A DNA stretch of 64,000 nucleotides from UBA1450 sp964452355 (lineage in GTDB: Bacteria > Patescibacteriota > Microgenomatia > UBA1406 > GWC2-37-13), in NCBI GenBank assembly GCA_964452355.1, contig CAYVKV010000005.1, positions 15,266-79,265 on the forward strand, given 5' to 3'. Under the pieces are notes generated by a model that saw only the letters and a list, made by a program, of their open reading frames with translations, ran no database searches and was not told the DNA's origin. Positions 59,682 through 64,000 of this stretch are shown here, one piece after another. How positions within the stretch are numbered: position 1 is the first letter of the stretch; each line of letters starts with the position of its first letter. The position numbers were made by a program, and so were the translations under genes.

Positions 59682-60518
59682 ATGATAAAAAAGCAAAAAA
59701 AACTGTCTGAAAATAAGGACAAAATTATTACCCTTCTTCTGCCCTTTGGCTTTACACATGAAGAGGCTCAGATGTATCTGCTCCTTTTAAGTCATGAGTC
59801 ACTGAGCGCCCTTGAGATCAGTCGAACATCCGGTATTTCTCGAACAAAAGTGTACGACATCTTGGAAAAACTGCAGGGTAAAAAATTTGCATTTACGGTC
59901 CAATCTTCCTCCGGCAAACGCTATAAAGCAGCCTCTTATAAACAACTGGAAGTGGTTATTCACCAAAAAAAGAGTGAAGTTGAGTCGCTCGAATCGTCCA
60001 TTCCAACAGTGTATGAACAGATCATCAATATTGAAACATCCTCTTCTACCGGATCAAAAATTGAGCATTACAAAGGATACGAAGGACTGAAGCGCGTTAT
60101 ATGGAATAGCACGCGGGCAAAAGGAATACTGCGCGTGTTTGAGCCGGAAAATGATCTTACGGCGTTTATGGATTTTGGAGTAGCAGAAAAAGTACGTCAG
60201 GAATGGATGAGAAATGGATTGAAAGAATCTCGACAGCTCACCAATAGTAATAAAATTAATGCGTGGACCAATATCTCTGAGTTTGTGGACATCTGGGAAA
60301 GTCGGTTTATCGATTCGAAAACATTTAACCTCAATATTGATGTGAGCGTGTACAACAATGTCGTATCTTTGATACAAATGAAAGATCGCGAACTCTTCTG
60401 CGTAGAAATATACAATGACGCGCTTGCTGAAATGCAAAAAATGCTTTTTGATGAAATATGGAATAAGGCTACAAAGATGAAGAAGATTGATGAAAGAGGC
60501 ACTGCAATTTTGGAATAA
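59682..60518 (+). CDS. TrmB-family transcriptional regulator
   Basis: A 278-residue regulator. The N-terminal winged helix (residues about 15-85) has the TrmB pattern: Leu-Gly/Phe-Thr-x-x-Glu-Ala-Gln-Met-Tyr-Leu-Leu-Leu, then Ser-Ala-Leu-Glu-Ile-Ser-Arg-Thr-Ser-Gly-Ile-Ser-Arg-Thr-Lys-Val-Tyr-Asp. A coiled-coil helix (about 90-125) precedes a C-terminal domain of about 140 residues resembling the truncated sugar-sensing or phospholipase-D-like domain of TrmB relatives. The family is best known from archaea, where it senses sugars. Likely targets are the divergent kinase gene or itself. Confidence 0.8.
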   Translation: MIKKQKKLSENKDKIITLLLPFGFTHEEAQMYLLLLSHESLSALEISRTSGISRTKVYDILEKLQGKKFAFTVQSSSGKRYKAASYKQLEVVIHQKKSEVESLESSIPTVYEQIINIETSSSTGSKIEHYKGYEGLKRVIWNSTRAKGILRVFEPENDLTAFMDFGVAEKVRQEWMRNGLKESRQLTNSNKINAWTNISEFVDIWESRFIDSKTFNLNIDVSVYNNVVSLIQMKDRELFCVEIYNDALAEMQKMLFDEIWNKATKMKKIDERGTAILE

Positions 60519-60561
60519 TCAATCTCTTCCTTTTTCTCTCCTAGACATCACCATTCCCCCA

Positions 60562-61710
60562 TTACTTTCCCACTTCTGCCCACCGATCTATTATCTTTAC
60601 GGCTCGATCATACCATGTTTGTATGTCTTCAAGTAAAACATTTTCATTTGGAGAATGGATCGTCTCAGGACTCCCTGGTCCATGACATAAAACCTGTTGA
60701 TATCCCGCGTTATAAAACCACGCCATATCTGATGTTGCGGGAAAAATTGAAGGAGAAACTCCGGAAACTTCCTGAACTATCCGTACGAGATCAGAAGCTG
60801 GATCACTGGTAAAAGCAGGAGCTGTCGTCCACCTTTGATTGAGCTCCACCCCACATATTCGAGCAATCTCAGTCAATGTTGGAATAACAATATCTTGCAT
60901 ATCGGGATTGGTTCGTACATCAATCACCGCTCGTGCTCTATTTGGGACTACATTTGACGATTCCCCTGCTTGAAAAACGGTAGGTCGCAGACTCGGTGGA
61001 CCAAATAATTCATCGGGATATTCTTCTGACCATCGACCATGTAACTCTGAGGTCTCTGCCAGGAATTGCACCAGAGAATCGATGGGGTTTGCGCCCGAAT
61101 ACCGAGCAGCATGACCACCAGGGGCTTCTGCCTGAACATCAAATGTCATGTTTCCTCTCTGTCCAATATACAATTTTTTAAGTCCCGTTGATTCGGGGAA
61201 AATGACTCCAATATTTCCATAGTTTCCTGTCATCGTGGGTAAATGTTTTACCAATGCCGATGTCCCATACCCCGATGTTTCTTCTTCCGGTACAAACCCC
61301 ATCATCAGATCGCATGGTGGCTTCTCCAAGGCAAATTTCTCAGCGAGCATTAGCATACCTGCAACTCCTGCTTTCATGTCGCTTGCTCCTGCGCCATACA
61401 TTCTGCCATCTTGAATCGCTCCTGACCCAGGACCGTGCGGGGGACAAACCGTCCACGAATTACGATCTGTTTGCACCGTATCAACATGGCCATCAAAAAC
61501 AAGTAGATTTTGTGAATTTGTTCCAGGTATATGAACCAAAATTACAGGTGGTTTTTCGTGGTGGAGATCTTCAGGAGAAAATACTTGAGTATGATTTATG
61601 TTCATTTCTCCAAACAATCGTTGAATCTCTGTAATTGCCGGCCCCTCTTGTCCAGAAGGAGACGGAGCTTGAATCAACCTACGGAGAAAAGAAGTTTCTG
61701 ATCCTGCCAT
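60562..61710 (-). CDS. M20-family metallopeptidase (ArgE/DapE/carboxypeptidase-like)
   Basis: A 382-residue zinc hydrolase. Metal ligands and catalytic residues are visible: His75 and Asp77 in Phe-Asp-Gly-His-Val-Asp-Thr-Val, Asp111 in Gly-Ala-Ser-Asp-Met-Lys-Ala-Gly, the catalytic Glu pair Glu142-Glu143 in Pro-Glu-Glu-Glu-Thr-Ser-Gly, and a late His in Ile-His-Ser-Pro-Asn-Glu. A lid domain (about 180-300) follows the family layout. Likely substrates are N-acylated amino acids or dipeptides; the branch cannot be fixed by eye. It lies upstream of nothing in its own direction, with 43 bases to the convergent TrmB-like gene. Confidence 0.87.
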   Translation of the reverse strand: MAGSETSFLRRLIQAPSPSGQEGPAITEIQRLFGEMNINHTQVFSPEDLHHEKPPVILVHIPGTNSQNLLVFDGHVDTVQTDRNSWTVCPPHGPGSGAIQDGRMYGAGASDMKAGVAGMLMLAEKFALEKPPCDLMMGFVPEEETSGYGTSALVKHLPTMTGNYGNIGVIFPESTGLKKLYIGQRGNMTFDVQAEAPGGHAARYSGANPIDSLVQFLAETSELHGRWSEEYPDELFGPPSLRPTVFQAGESSNVVPNRARAVIDVRTNPDMQDIVIPTLTEIARICGVELNQRWTTAPAFTSDPASDLVRIVQEVSGVSPSIFPATSDMAWFYNAGYQQVLCHGPGSPETIHSPNENVLLEDIQTWYDRAVKIIDRWAEVGK

Positions 61711-61722
61711 ATTTTTGTCAAT

Positions 61723-61728
61723 ATTATA
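61723..61728 (-). promoter_or_regulatory. -10 box TATAAT for the M20 peptidase gene
   Basis: Reads TATAAT on the minus strand, 12 bases before the ATG at 61710. Confidence 0.5.
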
Positions 61729-61758
61729 CCACCAACCATTCCAAGCTCACAGTCTCCT

Positions 61759-62994
61759 TTACTCAATTTTTAGATGTATCTTCTTCGGCATTTTAAAAAT
61801 GAGAATCACGCACGTCAGTACACTAAATATTCCCAAAATGCTAAAGCTTTGCGCGTTGCCAAAACCTTGCGCAAGAATTCCTGCGATCATTGGTCCAAGC
61901 ATCCAACCAATGTTATAAAACAAATCAATAATGCTTTGAATTTCTTTTTCATAGCTTTGTGTTTCAGAAATATAATCCGTATAGGCGCCATTGAGTGCCG
62001 GATAAGATAAGCCGATACACATTGAGGAAAGACTGACCAAGAGAATGATATCCATAGGATTTGTCAAAAACGCAAACAGAGAAAGAAAACACGATCCCAA
62101 AAAAAATGAATAGAGGGCTGTTCTTTTTTTTCCAAATCGCATTGCAATTGAACCGACAAACCAACCAATCACAAGTGATGGAAAGCTATATGCCGCCATA
62201 AGAAGACCACCAAACTGGCCAAACGCGCCATTTTCCGCGATCAACGGACCGATTGTCCAAAAAAATGCATCGGTAATATAAATTAAAAATGTCAAAATCA
62301 AAACAGGAAATAACTGCTTTCCAATGACAATCCACAACGTTATTTCACGGGACCAATTGATATCTCGATTTTTTGAAACAACCACGTGTTTATTACTCTC
62401 CTCTGATTTTTGTAACAAACCAATATAAATAATAATGCTCGCAAGAAGCATTACTCCCGCAATGACAAACACATTGTGGCTAATCGTGGTCTCGATAAGT
62501 AGTCCGGCAAGAATGGGTGCAATCAAAATACCAAGTGACTGAAATACTCCTTGAATGCCGAAAGCCGAGGTATGTTCTTTTTCAGAAAGTGTTCGGCTGA
62601 TAAAGTCAAAATTTGCAAAATGGAGTAAATCCCAGTATATCCCCCACAACGCCATCGCAAGTACAAATATCCATACCGTGGAAGCAAAATACAAGAGCAT
62701 GAGAAATGAAAACGAAAGCAAAAACATACTCCCATAAAGCTTGCGATAATGAGGAATTTTAAGGTACTTACTTGCAATAATATCAAAGATTGCCCCGACG
62801 AGTGAAGAACTCCCCAGAATTACTCCCATCTCTGATTTTGAAAAACCTTGATTTGAAATTAATATGGGTAAAATATACGTCAAGATTCCATCAAAGATCG
62901 ACCAAAAAAATATCATGGAAAAAACTCGATACATTAATATGTGTTTTATTCCGTACGAACGAAGAATATGTATTGTATGGTGATACGTGCGCAT
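61759..62994 (-). CDS. MFS transporter
   Basis: A 411-residue integral membrane protein with about 12 hydrophobic helices in two sets of six. The loop between helices 2 and 3 has Gly-x-x-x-Asp near residue 70, and the central loop (about 200-215) is polar and basic. The helix 8-9 loop contains Met-Arg-Phe-Gly-Lys-Lys-Arg-Thr, a degenerate copy of the MFS motif A. It should be a secondary transporter of small molecules, perhaps an exporter. It follows the membrane-anchored gene by 19 bases without a clear promoter and is probably co-transcribed with it; the M20 gene downstream has its own promoter. Confidence 0.82.
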   Translation of the reverse strand: MRTYHHTIHILRSYGIKHILMYRVFSMIFFWSIFDGILTYILPILISNQGFSKSEMGVILGSSSLVGAIFDIIASKYLKIPHYRKLYGSMFLLSFSFLMLLYFASTVWIFVLAMALWGIYWDLLHFANFDFISRTLSEKEHTSAFGIQGVFQSLGILIAPILAGLLIETTISHNVFVIAGVMLLASIIIYIGLLQKSEESNKHVVVSKNRDINWSREITLWIVIGKQLFPVLILTFLIYITDAFFWTIGPLIAENGAFGQFGGLLMAAYSFPSLVIGWFVGSIAMRFGKKRTALYSFFLGSCFLSLFAFLTNPMDIILLVSLSSMCIGLSYPALNGAYTDYISETQSYEKEIQSIIDLFYNIGWMLGPMIAGILAQGFGNAQSFSILGIFSVLTCVILIFKMPKKIHLKIE

Positions 62995-63013
62995 AATCCA
63001 TGAATCTTGTTAA

Positions 63014-63832
63014 CTACTCAAACGTAAGTCCCAGAAGTATCTGATCGCGCACCGCCTGAATATCTGTGTTAGCTGTTTCTCCAAATGCTCGAATCATATA
63101 TATGTTTGAGTTTGTGGCAAACACATAATAAATATCATTTCCATCAAATGTTCCCCCTTCAAAAGTTGCGCTCCGCACTTCTTTCCCCCACAGTTCTGCT
63201 CCACCGACTGTTTTTAGTTTAATGACCGAATAATTTTCAAGAAGATTATTTTGAATCTGAACAAAGAAGGATTCTGTTGTCAAATCTTTATCATTTACCC
63301 CACAATATACCTCAACTGCTGATGAGACATAGCCACTTGCGGGAAGCTCAGGATTTTTGTAAATAACCCGCGCCATATGATTCAAAGTAAATAATTGTGC
63401 ATCCGAGTCTTCAAAAATCCAATATTTCCCCTCATCTTCAAGTGAAGACGGCGGCGTATTTGGATCTCGGAGGATTATATATGGCTCTTCAGCAGGTGGA
63501 ACTCGAAAAGTAGTGTTACAAACAAGACTTCTATCACGACTCCAGTCAGATGGAATAGCCAAATCCTGATCAAGTGATGCTGATGGACTTGCCACTGAAT
63601 TTTTGGAAGGAAGTACCGTAATCCCATCTTCATTTTGTGAATTAACCTGAATAAGGGGTGTGGTATAAAAATAATATAAGTACCAACCTCCCACCCCTAC
63701 TACGACAAGAACAACAAACACAAAAAAGAATACTACCAACACTTTTACATTTGAATGACGTTTTTCGATGAGGTGGTCCGGAAGTGGCGTATGATTTCCT
63801 ACCGTATTTTTATGACTATGTTCCTCAAACAT
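63014..63832 (-). CDS. Membrane-anchored extracellular protein
   Basis: A 272-residue protein from the ATG at 63832. The frame stays open further to 63982, but an AATACT box lies 7 bases before 63832, and the upstream part is GC-rich and structured, unlike coding DNA here. A polar, His/Lys-containing N-terminus (1-30) is followed by one strongly hydrophobic Val/Phe-rich helix (about 31-55) and an external domain of ~210 residues with two cysteines and many Asp/Asn. No family is recognised. It precedes the MFS transporter by 19 bases. Confidence 0.55.
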   Translation of the reverse strand: MFEEHSHKNTVGNHTPLPDHLIEKRHSNVKVLVVFFFVFVVLVVVGVGGWYLYYFYTTPLIQVNSQNEDGITVLPSKNSVASPSASLDQDLAIPSDWSRDRSLVCNTTFRVPPAEEPYIILRDPNTPPSSLEDEGKYWIFEDSDAQLFTLNHMARVIYKNPELPASGYVSSAVEVYCGVNDKDLTTESFFVQIQNNLLENYSVIKLKTVGGAELWGKEVRSATFEGGTFDGNDIYYVFATNSNIYMIRAFGETANTDIQAVRDQILLGLTFE

Positions 63833-64000
63833 ATATATCAGTATTCCAGATCGTAAGATGCTATGCAAGAGAAGAGAGGTATTATGCAGGCCCGAAGGGA
63901 ATCGTCCCGCCACGGCGGAGTTGGAGACCTCTGAATAACTCTTGCAGGGCACCGTCACAAAATCGGTTGGTAAATTGAACACTTTGTGTTGATAGTGTAG
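63833..64000 (-). other. GC-rich structured leader or upstream region
   Basis: This stretch at the window edge is GC-richer than its surroundings and full of short complementary runs; CCC-TTC-GGG and CCGCC-GTG-GCGG are visible on the minus strand. It precedes the membrane-anchored gene and could be an RNA leader, or the 3' part of a gene from outside the window. No known riboswitch class was identified. Confidence 0.3.

Noticed and set aside
63833..64000. T-box riboswitch on the minus strand
   Set aside because: A GGCGGGACGATTCCC stretch recalls the region after a T-box, but the conserved AGGGTGGNACCGCG core is absent and the gene downstream is not an aminoacyl-tRNA synthetase or amino-acid gene.
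1..64000. tRNA, rRNA or CRISPR loci
   Set aside because: Scanning intergenic stretches by eye showed no TTCGA-type T-arm flanked by an acceptor stem, no rRNA signature and no spaced repeats. Short or atypical tRNAs could still be missed without a covariance search.

Overview
The window looks like a scaffold from an uncultured bacterium of the Candidate Phyla Radiation (Patescibacteria), most plausibly a Microgenomates-type lineage. This is inference. It rests on tightly packed short operons, very few genes of central metabolism, many large proteins without recognisable relatives, extracellular proteins joined by Pro-Thr-Asn-Thr-Pro linkers, and a high share of genes whose -10 box sits only 5-9 bases before the ATG. 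No rRNA, tRNA or CRISPR array was seen. Two assembly gaps are present (26980-27079 and 53108-53117), so this is a draft scaffold.

Layout. 1-1.1 kb: a GC-rich gene for a secreted SH3b protein, unlike everything after it in base composition and with a strong Shine-Dalgarno start. It is followed by a patch of palindromic repeats. 1.3-7.7 kb: a GT2 glycosyltransferase, a very large GT-C-like membrane protein and a VirD4/TraG-type ATPase. 7.8-19.8 kb: mixed small operons with a methyltransferase-like protein, a YtxH protein, a deoxyribosyltransferase-like protein, membrane and coiled-coil proteins, an alpha/beta hydrolase, YchF, a GT2 enzyme, peptide deformylase, ribosomal protein L28 and a site-2 protease. 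19.8-29.9 kb (minus strand): a cell-surface operon with a giant modular dockerin protein, a double-cohesin plus dockerin protein, two single-cohesin-like proteins (one ending in LPESG) and an FN3-like protein. Together they resemble a self-assembling, cellulosome-like surface complex.

30.0-45.8 kb: a small HTH protein, then eight unrecognised genes, six on minus and two divergent on plus. They encode proteins of up to 1,444 residues, and the last minus-strand protein carries a caspase/CHAT-like His-Cys pair. This block and the cohesin/dockerin operon are the best candidates for an undescribed system. 45.8-51.5 kb: GalT-like enzyme, peptidyl-tRNA hydrolase and three GT4 glycosyltransferases. 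51.5-64 kb: GH18-like hydrolase, a gene broken by a gap, transaldolase, a glutaredoxin-like protein, a trans-sulfuration PLP enzyme, a KAS III-like thiolase-fold enzyme, an APH-fold kinase, a TrmB regulator, an M20 peptidase, an MFS transporter and a membrane-anchored protein.

How it works together. Much of the window serves the cell envelope: sugar transfer and glycan remodelling (1.5-5.5, 17.4, 45.8-52.8 kb), surface scaffolding (19.8-29.9 kb) and membrane-anchored sensors or linkers. Housekeeping translation genes (ychF, def, rpmB, pth) are scattered singly among them, most with their own promoter. Convergent neighbours often overlap by exactly 4 bases at their stop codons, which leaves no room for terminators.
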